Shown here piece by piece: positions 35,070 to 43,559 of a stretch of DNA of 64,000 bases. The notes beneath the pieces are model-generated. The model was given only the letters and a program-made list of their open reading frames with translations, made no database searches and was not told the DNA's origin. Position 1 is the first letter of the stretch, and each line of letters starts with the position of its first letter. Both the position numbers and the translations under genes were made by a program. The DNA is from Citrobacter koseri ATCC BAA-895 (GTDB lineage: Bacteria > Pseudomonadota > Gammaproteobacteria > Enterobacterales > Enterobacteriaceae), in NCBI RefSeq assembly GCF_000018045.1, contig NC_009792.1, forward strand, positions 496,001-560,000. Reading direction: 5' to 3'.

Positions 35070-35716
35070 GCGTCACCTCTCTGAATGACCAGATCGGCCG
35101 CAACCTCAAAGTGCGCTTCAGTTTTTGCCCGCAGGGTTTCCAAATCACACCCTTCAGCGATTTCTGTCAGCCACATCTTGCCGTCGATAAAGCGAAATAC
35201 AGCCAGTTCGGTAACCAGCATATGCACCGCGTGCTGGGCGGTGAGCGGCATGGTGCACTGGCGCAGAATTTTCGCCGAGCCGTCTTTCGCGCAATGTTCC
35301 ATTGCAATGATCACTTTGCGCGCGCCGGTGACCAGATCCATTGCGCCCCCCATGCCGGGAACCATTTTGCCGGGAACCACCCAGTTGGCGAGGTTTGCCT
35401 GCTCATCCACCTGTAGCCCGCCGAGTACGCAGGCGTCAACATGGCCCCCGCGAATCAATGCGAACGACATGGCGCTGTCGAACATTGCCGCGCCGGGCAA
35501 AATGCCGCAGGGTTGACCGCCAGCGTTCACCAGATCCGGGTGGGCCGTCGTGACCGGCCCCAGTCCCAGAAAGCCGTTCTCAGATTGCAGGGTGATGTGA
35601 ATGTCATCCGGCAGGTAGTTTGCGACCATCGTCGGCAAACCAATTCCCAGGTTAACCACGTCGCCATCATGCAGTTCTTGCGCCACGCGGCGCGCAATAC
35701 GTTGTTTAGCATCCAT
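35066..35716 (-). CDS. atoA: Acetate CoA-transferase subunit beta
   Basis: AtoA, 216 residues, is the beta subunit of acetyl-CoA:acetoacetate CoA-transferase. It contains the catalytic Glu of the SENG motif (LQSENGFLGLGP). The further PGKMVPGMGGAMDLV block is typical of family I CoA-transferases. It overlaps atoD by one base and atoE by four, so the operon is tightly coupled. Confidence 0.96.
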   Translation of the reverse strand: MDAKQRIARRVAQELHDGDVVNLGIGLPTMVANYLPDDIHITLQSENGFLGLGPVTTAHPDLVNAGGQPCGILPGAAMFDSAMSFALIRGGHVDACVLGGLQVDEQANLANWVVPGKMVPGMGGAMDLVTGARKVIIAMEHCAKDGSAKILRQCTMPLTAQHAVHMLVTELAVFRFIDGKMWLTEIAEGCDLETLRAKTEAHFEVAADLVIQRGDA

Positions 35717-36378
35717 TATTTGCTCTCCTGTGGAATAACGATGTGGTCGATAACGGCGCCAGGGGTGACAATCTGGTCAGGCAGTAGATCGCCTGTTTCA
35801 ACCATTTCGTCAGGCTCAACCAGGGTGATGTCTGCGGCGAGAGCAATGAGGGGGTTAAAATTACGGGCACTGAGCTGGTAGGTCAGGTTGCCAAGCGGGT
35901 CGGCGCAGTGGGCGCGAATAAGCGCCAGATCTGCACGCAGTGGACGCTCCAGCAGCCAGGTTCTGCCATCGAGCTGAAGCGTTTGCTTTCCCTCTTCAAC
36001 CACGGTGCCGACGCCAGTCGGGGTCAGAAAACCGCCCAGCCCGGCGCCGCCGCAGCGGATTTGTTCAATCAGGGTGCCTTGCGGAACCAGTTGAACCTCC
36101 ATTTCTTTGGCAATCATCCGCCGACCCGTTTCCGGGTTGGTGCCGATATGGGAGGCGATGACCTTGCGCACCCGGCCATTCACGATGAGCGGGCCGATGC
36201 CGGTATCGACAAATGCGGTATCGTTGGCGATCAGCGTCAGGTCCCTGACACCGGATTCAAGTAAGGCTTCAACAAGGCGGGGTGGGGTGCCTACCCCCAT
36301 AAAACCGCCAACCATGATGGTCATGCCGTCGCGAAAGAAGCCTGAGGCGTTCTGTAAGGTGATCAGTTTTGTTTTCAT
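35716..36378 (-). CDS. atoD: Acetate CoA-transferase subunit alpha
   Basis: AtoD, 220 residues, is the alpha subunit that pairs with AtoA to activate acetoacetate. The family I glycine-rich motif MTIMVGGFMGVGTPPRLVEA and the later ERPLRADLALIRA are clear. The ATG at 36378 (MKTKLITLQNA) is chosen because it matches E. coli; an in-frame ATG six codons upstream adds an atypical N-terminus. It heads the atoDAEB operon behind a sigma-54 promoter. Confidence 0.96.
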   Translation of the reverse strand: MKTKLITLQNASGFFRDGMTIMVGGFMGVGTPPRLVEALLESGVRDLTLIANDTAFVDTGIGPLIVNGRVRKVIASHIGTNPETGRRMIAKEMEVQLVPQGTLIEQIRCGGAGLGGFLTPTGVGTVVEEGKQTLQLDGRTWLLERPLRADLALIRAHCADPLGNLTYQLSARNFNPLIALAADITLVEPDEMVETGDLLPDQIVTPGAVIDHIVIPQESK

Positions 36379-36423
36379 TATGTTTCCCTTTTGCATACTC
36401 CATTTTGGGTACGCAAAGGGAAT

Positions 36424-36439
36424 AGCAAGCGGGATGCCA
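36424..36439 (-). promoter_or_regulatory. Sigma-54 promoter of atoDAEB
   Basis: On the minus strand the sequence TGGCATCCCGCTTGCT matches the -24/-12 consensus TGGCAC-N5-TTGCW with one mismatch. It lies about 46 bases before the atoD ATG. The neighbouring activator AtoC has the GAFTGA motif needed for sigma-54 contact. Confidence 0.88.
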
Positions 36440-36523
36440 GGATTGATAAACCGAAAAGAGAATGGTTAACCTGATGAATATAAAAATTAATTTTCACGGA
36501 AGGGGGATGAGAGGGCGTGAGGT

Positions 36524-36564
36524 GCTATGCAGAATTTTGCGCACTGTGCAAAATTCTGCATAGC
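36524..36564. promoter_or_regulatory. AtoC binding palindrome upstream of atoD
   Basis: Two perfect 17-base inverted arms, GCTATGCAGAATTTTGC (36524-36540) and its complement (36548-36564), are separated by 7 bases. The site lies about 85 bases upstream of the sigma-54 promoter and just after the atoC stop. E. coli has a similar long AtoC palindrome in the ato promoter. Confidence 0.85.
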
Positions 36565-36575
36565 AACTTCTGGTA

Positions 36576-37961
36576 TCAGAGGCCTGCCGGATCGATGCCG
36601 TACTCCTGCAATTTGTACATCAACGCGCGTCGGCTGATGCCCAGCATTAACGCGGTGCGCGTGCGGTTTCCCTCCTGCTGCTCCAGAACCTCCATAATGA
36701 TTCGGCGTTCTTCACGTTTAATCTCTTCTTTCAGGTTCCGTTCACCGGGTTGGGCTGGCTTTATTCCGCTGGCGTGACTCACCGACTGGCGGAACTGGGT
36801 AGGGAGGTCTTCGGCAAAAATCACCGCCCCGGTGTTCATTACTACCGCGCGCTCAATCACATTGGATAATTCGCGGATATTACCAGGCCACGGCCAGGCG
36901 GTGAGAAGTGACATAGCGGAAGGGTCTATTTCAATAATATCCCGCTGGTTTTCTGAGCTGAATTTCTGCAAAAAGTGGTTGGCCAACAGGGGGATATCTT
37001 CCCGCCGCTCACGCAAAGGAGGAAGCGTCAGATGAATCACATTCAGCCGATAAAATAGATCTTCACGGAAGGTGCCTTCTTTCACCATTTCCTGCAAATT
37101 CCGGTTGGTGGCGGCGACAATGCGGATATCAACCTGAATGGTTTGATGCCCGCCAATGCGTTCAAACTCCCTCTCCTGGAGGATTCGCAGCAGCTTAGCC
37201 TGTAACACCAGTGGCATTTCGCCTATTTCGTCCAGCAGCAGCGTTCCCTGATGAGCGCGCTCAAACAGCCCCTGACGTCGCGTTTGTGCGCCGGTAAACG
37301 CCCCTTTTTCGTGGCCGAACAGTTCGCTTTCCAGCAGTGATTCCGGCAGCGCCGCACAGTTAATCTTGATGAAGGGGCCGTTTGCCCGGCGTGAGTTATA
37401 GTGAATGGCGCGGGCGATCAACTCTTTTCCAGTGCCGCTTTCGCCGCTAATGAGCACGTTGGCCTGGGAAAGCGCGATTTTCGCGGTATCTTTGCAGATA
37501 TCCATCATCCCCGGACTGTTGGTCAGGATATGTCCCCATTGCCAGCTGGTGCTCAGCGCCTGATGCAGGCTGCGGATCTCCTGTTTCATAGCCTGGAGCT
37601 GCAAGGCCCGCTGAATCAATAAGTTAAGTTCATCGAGGTCGAACGGTTTAATCACATAATCAAATGCGCCGCTGCGCAGTGCTTCTACGGCGGTTTCCAC
37701 TTCAGCGTAGGCTGTCATCAGAATAATGGGAACCCGTGGATGCTGTGCGCGCATCACTTTCAGCGCTTCAATGCCGTTCATCTCCGGCATGCGGATGTCC
37801 ATCAGCACCACGTCGGGCGGCGCGTCGGCAAAATGTTGCAGCGCTGTCTGACCGTTACTGGCGCACTGGGTTTCATGCCCTTGCAGCGAAAACGCGGTGG
37901 CGAGCATACGGCGAACATTATCTTCGTCATCAACGATGAGAATACGGTAGCGAGTTTTCAT
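36576..37961 (-). CDS. atoC: Sigma-54-dependent response regulator AtoC
   Basis: AtoC, 461 residues, is an NtrC-type activator. The receiver domain has phospho-acceptor Asp55 (VVLMDIRMPEMNG). The AAA+ domain has Walker A GESGTGKE, the sigma-54 contact GAFTGA, and Walker B LLLDEIGEMP. The C-terminal Fis-type helix-turn-helix includes RTALMLGISRRALMYKLQEYG. It activates atoDAEB in response to acetoacetate through AtoS. It overlaps atoS by 4 bases. Confidence 0.97.
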   Translation of the reverse strand: MKTRYRILIVDDEDNVRRMLATAFSLQGHETQCASNGQTALQHFADAPPDVVLMDIRMPEMNGIEALKVMRAQHPRVPIILMTAYAEVETAVEALRSGAFDYVIKPFDLDELNLLIQRALQLQAMKQEIRSLHQALSTSWQWGHILTNSPGMMDICKDTAKIALSQANVLISGESGTGKELIARAIHYNSRRANGPFIKINCAALPESLLESELFGHEKGAFTGAQTRRQGLFERAHQGTLLLDEIGEMPLVLQAKLLRILQEREFERIGGHQTIQVDIRIVAATNRNLQEMVKEGTFREDLFYRLNVIHLTLPPLRERREDIPLLANHFLQKFSSENQRDIIEIDPSAMSLLTAWPWPGNIRELSNVIERAVVMNTGAVIFAEDLPTQFRQSVSHASGIKPAQPGERNLKEEIKREERRIIMEVLEQQEGNRTRTALMLGISRRALMYKLQEYGIDPAGL

Positions 37962-39784
37962 TCTGACGAGGTTTCCTGCGGGTTAATCGGTAAAATAAGG
38001 GTAAAGGTCGCGCCGCATCCGGGCATACTGGTAACGTATATGTCGCCCTGATGCGCATTGATGATGCGCTGACTTAACGCCAGCCCGAGGCCGGTTCCTG
38101 ACGCTTTGGTGGTGAAGAACGGATCAAAGATTTTTTTCTGCAAAGCGACGTCAATGCCGCAGCCATTATCTTCAATGGCGATCGCCAGATGCGTGGTCGT
38201 GTAGCGCCAGGTTCGGATACGAATTTCGCCGCGCGCGCCTATCGCCTGCACCGCGTTGATAAGCATGTTCAGGAGCACCTGTTTGAGCAGTTCGCGATCG
38301 GCGACGATCGTGGGCAATGCGGCGTTGAATTCCGTATTGAAGTTGATTCTCGCCTGCACCCCGGAAGTCTGCACCAGGATCAACGCCTCCTCGATCAGCG
38401 TATTAATGGATACCTGCTGCCACTGACTTTGTCGCGGTCGGGAGAAGTCCAGCAGTTGCTGGATGACTTTATTAATAGAATCAATTTCTTTCAGTACGAC
38501 GGACAGATATTCCTGATGTACAGGCAGATTGATTTGCTGGCGAATAATCTGCACATAACCCCGGATGGCGGTGAGCGGGTTGCGCACTTCATGCGCCACG
38601 CCTGCCATCAGTTCACCCAGCGTGGCGAGTCTCTCCGTTTGCGCCAGACGGCGCTGCGCCTCTTTACGGGCGGTTAAATCGGAAAACATCACCAGCGCGC
38701 CAATCAACTCACCGTCAGCGTTATGAATGCGACTGGTGGTGACGCTGAGTTCAATTGTCCGGTCACGCGCGGGGAAGCTGACTTCCTGAGCCAGATGTTC
38801 GGTGCCGTTCTCCAGAGTGTCAAGCACAGGGCTGGAGAAATGAGGATCGGCGAACAGCGTTGAGTAGGGGCGCCCGGCCAGCTCATGCAGCGTATAACCC
38901 GTGATGGTCTCTGCGGCAGGGTTCATCGTGGTGACATTACCTTGTCTGTCGATTGCGATAACCCCATCGGCGGCGTTCTCAATAATCAGATCGTTCAGCG
39001 TCTTGGTTTCCCGCAGTGTCTGCGCCAGAGCGTTGACGCTGCGGCTGATTTGCCCCAGTTCACCGGGGAGATCGGGTAACTGGGCCGGCGTTTTCTGCGC
39101 AAGAGTAGGCAAGCCTTCAGTAATGATATCGATATTGGCGCTCAGGCGGCGTGAGAAGAGAATGATCAGTAACAGGCTGCTGATAAGCCCCGCCGCCAGA
39201 ACGGCAATAATACGAACATCCATTTTCCAGGCTTGTCGGCGAATATCTTCGGTCAACTCATTCGCCCAGATATAACCAATGACCTCGCCATGCCGCGCTA
39301 TCGGAATCATTGAGTTGAGGATATCGCCGCGCACCTGCCGGCCTGAAAATACCACCGGGGCGTTGGTACTCATGACCTCCCGGCCAGGATGATCGGGAGC
39401 GATAGTGACCCCGACGTTGTTTTGATACAGTGCCGAAGGGGCGTAGGTGATAATGGCGTCCAGCGCCTTATTGTAATAGCCCGCGCCAATTCCCGGGAAC
39501 GCGCGGGTGATACGCTCAGTGACCGGTGATAACTGCGCATTCAGCGCGCGGATACGCTCATCGCGCGGCAGATTTTCCTGCTGGTTGAAGCTGTCGCCCA
39601 GCGCTTCATCAAGCAGATGCACGACAGCCGATAATTTTTTCTCTTTTTCAGATAAGACCGCTGATCGGCCTTCGGTTTCTACGATATAACCAATAGAGAA
39701 CGTCGGCACGATGACCATCAGGATAGCCATCAGTATCATTTGATTGCGTAAGCGTCGCGGGTAAAGCCGTCTCAGGTAGCGCAT
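37958..39784 (-). CDS. atoS: Sensor histidine kinase AtoS
   Basis: AtoS, 608 residues, is the membrane kinase partner of AtoC. It has an N-terminal transmembrane helix (QMILMAILMVIVPTFSIGYIV minus its last residues), a periplasmic sensing region, a second helix near 190-210, a HAMP linker, and a PAS domain. The phospho-acceptor His is in GVAHEVRNPLTAIRG. A HATPase domain ends the protein (DNGCGID, TTKASGTGLGLAL). The ATG at 39784 gives the E. coli length; a TTG ten codons upstream is the alternative. Confidence 0.95.
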   Translation of the reverse strand: MRYLRRLYPRRLRNQMILMAILMVIVPTFSIGYIVETEGRSAVLSEKEKKLSAVVHLLDEALGDSFNQQENLPRDERIRALNAQLSPVTERITRAFPGIGAGYYNKALDAIITYAPSALYQNNVGVTIAPDHPGREVMSTNAPVVFSGRQVRGDILNSMIPIARHGEVIGYIWANELTEDIRRQAWKMDVRIIAVLAAGLISSLLLIILFSRRLSANIDIITEGLPTLAQKTPAQLPDLPGELGQISRSVNALAQTLRETKTLNDLIIENAADGVIAIDRQGNVTTMNPAAETITGYTLHELAGRPYSTLFADPHFSSPVLDTLENGTEHLAQEVSFPARDRTIELSVTTSRIHNADGELIGALVMFSDLTARKEAQRRLAQTERLATLGELMAGVAHEVRNPLTAIRGYVQIIRQQINLPVHQEYLSVVLKEIDSINKVIQQLLDFSRPRQSQWQQVSINTLIEEALILVQTSGVQARINFNTEFNAALPTIVADRELLKQVLLNMLINAVQAIGARGEIRIRTWRYTTTHLAIAIEDNGCGIDVALQKKIFDPFFTTKASGTGLGLALSQRIINAHQGDIYVTSMPGCGATFTLILPINPQETSSE

Positions 39785-39952
39785 GCTGACATCCGTGTGG
39801 TCTTTATCAGGCAAACGCCGATTATCGGGGGTTGAGGCGCAGGTTTCTCAGCGGTATATCATATTCCCGCAAAGAGAGGGCATTGCGACGTCGGGCATTT
39901 ACCGCTACCTTAACCACACTCTATTTATCGCCTGAGGCGGAGCTTCGCCCCT
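39785..39952. other. atoS/rcsC divergent intergenic region
   Basis: The 168 bases between the divergent atoS and rcsC start codons must hold promoters for both. No clear consensus promoter or operator was recognised. Near the rcsC end is a small hairpin that includes its ribosome site. Confidence 0.5.
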
Positions 39953-42799
39953 TTGAAATACCTTGCTTCCTTTCGTACAACCCTGAAAGTTTCGCGCTAC
40001 CTGTTCAGAGCGTTGGCGTTACTGATCTGGCTGCTGATCGCTTTTGCTTCGGTGTTTTACATCGTCAATGCGCTGCATCAGAGAGAGTCTGAAATCCGTC
40101 AGGAATTCAATCTCAGTTCCGACCAGGCGCAGCGCTATATTCAGCGCACGTCTGACGTAATGAAAGAACTCAAATATATTGCCGAGAATCGCTTAACGGC
40201 GGAAAACGGCGTGATGTCCAGCCGGGCACGCGACGATAAAACCGTGGTGCCCAATTTTGAGCCGCTGTTTGCCGACTCCGACTGTGCGGCGATGGGGAAT
40301 GCCTGGCGCGGGTCGCTGGAGTCGCTGGCCTGGTTTATGCGCTACTGGCGCGACAATTTTTCTGCGGCCTACGATCTGAATCGTGTTTTCCTGATTGGCA
40401 GCGACAATCTCTGTATGGCGAATTTCGGCCTGCGCGATATGCCGGTCGAACGTGATAATGCGCTGAAAACGCTGCATGAGCGCATTGTTAAGTACCGCAA
40501 TGCCCCGCAGGAAGAGAGCGGGAATAACCTTTTCTGGATTAGCCAGGGGCCGCGCCCCGGCATCGGCTATTTTTATGCCCTGACGCCGGTTTATCTGGCC
40601 AACCGCTTGCAGGCGCTGCTGGGCGTCGAGCAGTCCATTCGGATGGAGAACTTTTTCACGCCGGGAAGTTTGCCTATGGGGGTGACGATCCTCGATGAAA
40701 ATGGTCATCCGCTGATTTCGCTAACCGGGCCGGAAAGCAACATCAGGCCGGAACCCCGCTGGATGCAGGAGCGCTCCTGGTTTGGCTACACGCCAGGGTT
40801 CCGTGAGCTGGTTCTGAAGAAAAGCCTGCCGCCATCGTCGCTCAGCATTGTCTACTCCGTACCGGTCGATCTGGTGCTGGAGCATATTCGAATGCTGATT
40901 CTGAATGCTATTCTGCTGAATGTGCTGGTGGGCGCCGCCTTGTTCACGCTGGCGCGCATGTATGAACGGCGTATCTTTATTCCGGCGGAAAGCGATGCTC
41001 AGCGGCTGGAAGAGCATGAGCAGTTTAACCGGAAAATCGTCGCTTCCGCGCCGGTGGGGATTTGCATCCTGCGTACCATTGACGGGGTCAATATTCTCAG
41101 TAATGAACTGGCGCATACCTACCTCAATATGCTCACCCATGAGGACCGGCAAAGGCTGACGCAAATTATCTGTGGTCAGCAGGTTAACTTCGTCGATGTG
41201 TTGACCAGCAACAATACCAATCTGCAAATCAGCTTTGTCCATTCGCGCTATCGTAATGAAAACGTGGCGATTTGCGTGCTGGTGGATGTGAGCGCGCGCG
41301 TCAAAATGGAAGAGTCGTTGCAGGAGATGGCGCAGGCGGCGGAGCAGGCGAGCCAGTCCAAATCAATGTTCCTTGCGACCGTGAGCCACGAGTTGCGCAC
41401 GCCGCTGTACGGGATTATCGGTAACCTCGATCTGCTGCAAACCAAAGCGTTGCCGAAAGGGGTCGACAGGCTGGTTACGGCGATGAACAACTCCTCCAGC
41501 CTGCTGCTGAAAATCATCAGCGATATTCTCGACTTCTCAAAAATCGAATCCGAGCAGTTGAAGATTGAACCGCGTGAGTTCTCGCCGCGTGAGGTGATGA
41601 ACCATATTACGGCCAACTATTTACCGCTGGTGGTGAGAAAACAGCTTGGCCTGTACTGCTTTATTGAACCGGATGTACCGGTTGCGCTGAACGGCGACCC
41701 GATGCGTCTGCAACAGGTGATTTCTAACCTGCTGAGTAACGCCATCAAATTTACCGATACCGGTTGTATTGTGCTGCATGTGCAGTGTGATGGCGATTAT
41801 CTCAGTATTCAGGTACGCGATACCGGCGTGGGGATTCCGGCGAAAGAGGTTGTGCGTTTGTTCGATCCTTTCTTCCAGGTGGGAACCGGCGTGCAGCGTA
41901 ATTTCCAGGGAACCGGCCTGGGGCTGGCGATTTGTGAAAAACTGATCAGCATGATGGATGGGGATATCTCCGTCGATTCAGAGCCCGGGATGGGCAGCCA
42001 GTTTACGTTACGCATTCCACTTTATGGCGCGCAGTACCCGCAGAAAAAAGGCGTCGAAGGGCTGGCTCAAACGCGTTGCTGGCTGGCGGTACGCAACGCG
42101 TCGCTGTGTCATTTTATTGAGTCCAGCCTGGCGCGAAGCGGTGTCGATGTGCTTCGTTACGAAGGGCAAAAACCGGCGCCGGAAGATATTCTGATTACGG
42201 ACGATGTGCTGGAGCAGGCATGGCAGGGGCGTGCGGCGGTTGTTTTCAGTCGCCGCCATATTGGTATTCCGCAGGAAAGAGCGCCGGGCGAGTGGGTACA
42301 CAGCGTGGCGTCGCCGCATGAATTGCCTGCGCTGCTGGCGCGGATTTACAGTATTGAGCTTGATAACGACGCGCTTGCAACGGCGCTGCCTGCGCCGGAT
42401 AAAACCGACGCGACGAATGACGACATGATGATCCTCGTGGTGGACGATCATCCGATCAACCGTCGTTTGCTGGCCGATCAGTTGGGATCGCTGGGGTATC
42501 AATGCAAGACCGCGAATGACGGCGTCGATGCGTTGAACGTGCTGAGTAAAAACCATATTGATATCGTGCTGAGCGACGTCAACATGCCGAATATGGACGG
42601 CTACCGTCTGACGCAGCGCATTCGCCAGCTGGGGTTGACGTTGCCGGTGGTCGGCGTCACGGCTAACGCGCTGGCGGAAGAGAAACAGCGTTGTCTGGAG
42701 TCCGGTATGGATAGCTGCCTGTCCAAGCCGGTGACGTTAGATGTGCTTAAGCAGACGCTGGCGGTGTATGCGGAGCGAGTGAGAAAGACGCGGGCATAA
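39953..42799 (+). CDS. rcsC: Hybrid sensor histidine kinase RcsC
   Basis: RcsC, 948 residues, is the top kinase of the Rcs envelope-stress phosphorelay. It has two transmembrane segments (about 18-40 and 314-335), a periplasmic domain between them, and a kinase core with His479 (FLATVSHELRTPLYG). ATP-binding motifs are DTGVGIP and GTGLGLAICEK. An ABL-like linker precedes a C-terminal receiver (VLSDVNMPNMDGYRLT). The start is TTG at 39953, preceded by GGAG 11 bases away inside a small hairpin. Phosphate passes from here to RcsD and then RcsB. E. coli RcsC is one residue longer. Confidence 0.96.
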   Translation: MKYLASFRTTLKVSRYLFRALALLIWLLIAFASVFYIVNALHQRESEIRQEFNLSSDQAQRYIQRTSDVMKELKYIAENRLTAENGVMSSRARDDKTVVPNFEPLFADSDCAAMGNAWRGSLESLAWFMRYWRDNFSAAYDLNRVFLIGSDNLCMANFGLRDMPVERDNALKTLHERIVKYRNAPQEESGNNLFWISQGPRPGIGYFYALTPVYLANRLQALLGVEQSIRMENFFTPGSLPMGVTILDENGHPLISLTGPESNIRPEPRWMQERSWFGYTPGFRELVLKKSLPPSSLSIVYSVPVDLVLEHIRMLILNAILLNVLVGAALFTLARMYERRIFIPAESDAQRLEEHEQFNRKIVASAPVGICILRTIDGVNILSNELAHTYLNMLTHEDRQRLTQIICGQQVNFVDVLTSNNTNLQISFVHSRYRNENVAICVLVDVSARVKMEESLQEMAQAAEQASQSKSMFLATVSHELRTPLYGIIGNLDLLQTKALPKGVDRLVTAMNNSSSLLLKIISDILDFSKIESEQLKIEPREFSPREVMNHITANYLPLVVRKQLGLYCFIEPDVPVALNGDPMRLQQVISNLLSNAIKFTDTGCIVLHVQCDGDYLSIQVRDTGVGIPAKEVVRLFDPFFQVGTGVQRNFQGTGLGLAICEKLISMMDGDISVDSEPGMGSQFTLRIPLYGAQYPQKKGVEGLAQTRCWLAVRNASLCHFIESSLARSGVDVLRYEGQKPAPEDILITDDVLEQAWQGRAAVVFSRRHIGIPQERAPGEWVHSVASPHELPALLARIYSIELDNDALATALPAPDKTDATNDDMMILVVDDHPINRRLLADQLGSLGYQCKTANDGVDALNVLSKNHIDIVLSDVNMPNMDGYRLTQRIRQLGLTLPVVGVTANALAEEKQRCLESGMDSCLSKPVTLDVLKQTLAVYAERVRKTRA

Positions 42800-42802
42800 A
42801 AA

Positions 42803-42880
42803 AGGCCGGATGGCGGTTTCGCCTTCTCCGGCCTACTGCAATCATCAACGTCGGCCTGATAAGCGCAACGCCATCAGGCA
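42803..42880. repeat. BIME between rcsC and rcsB
   Basis: REP units at 42803-42834 (AGGCCGGATGGCGGTTTCGC, then CTTCTCCGGCCT) and 42852-42880 (CGGCCTGATAAGCGCAACGC, then CATCAGGC) fill the space between convergent rcsC and rcsB. Confidence 0.88.
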
Positions 42881-42892
42881 CCTGACGTTTGA

Positions 42893-43543
42893 TCAGTCTT
42901 TGTCCGCCGGGCTCAGCGTGACGGAAGAGAGGTAATTCAGCAGCGCGATATCGTTTTCGACGCCCAGCTTCATCATCGCCGATTTTTTCTGGCTACTGAT
43001 GGTCTTAATGCTGCGGTTCAGTTTCTTGGCGATTTCCGTCACCAGGAAACCTTCTGCGAACAGACGCAGGACTTCACTCTCTTTCGGAGACAGACGTTTG
43101 TCGCCATAACCGCCCGCGCTGATTTTCTCCAGCAGGCGGGAGACGCTTTCCGGGGTAAACTTCTTGCCCTTTTGCAGCGCGGCCAGCGCTTTAGGCAAGT
43201 CAGTCGGCGCGCCTTGTTTCAGCACAATCCCCTCAATGTCGAGATCCAGCACCGCGCTCAGAATTGCCGGGTTGTTGTTCATCGTCAGAACGATGATCGA
43301 CAGGCTCGGGAAATGACGTTTAATGTATTTGATGAGGGTAATCCCGTCACCGTATTTATCTCCCGGCATGGAGAGGTCGGTAATCAACACATGCGCATCT
43401 AATTTAGGCAGGTTGTTGATCAGTGCTGTGGAATCTTCAAACTCGCCGACAACATTCACCCACTCGATTTGTTCAAGTGATTTGCGAATACCGAACAGTA
43501 CAATCGGATGGTCATCGGCAATAATTACGTTCATATTGTTCAT
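42893..43543 (-). CDS. rcsB: Response regulator RcsB
   Basis: RcsB, 216 residues, is the DNA-binding output of the Rcs phosphorelay. It controls capsule, motility and envelope genes. The receiver has Asp56 (HVLITDLSMPGD). The LuxR/FixJ helix-turn-helix at the C-terminus reads SPKESEVLRLFAEGFLVTEI and KTISSQKKSAMMKLG. The ATG at 43543 follows AAGGTAG; it gives the E. coli length and N-terminus MNNMNVIIADDHP. It lies 16 bases downstream of rcsD. Confidence 0.97.
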   Translation of the reverse strand: MNNMNVIIADDHPIVLFGIRKSLEQIEWVNVVGEFEDSTALINNLPKLDAHVLITDLSMPGDKYGDGITLIKYIKRHFPSLSIIVLTMNNNPAILSAVLDLDIEGIVLKQGAPTDLPKALAALQKGKKFTPESVSRLLEKISAGGYGDKRLSPKESEVLRLFAEGFLVTEIAKKLNRSIKTISSQKKSAMMKLGVENDIALLNYLSSVTLSPADKD

Positions 43544-43559
43544 GTATTGGGCTACCTTG

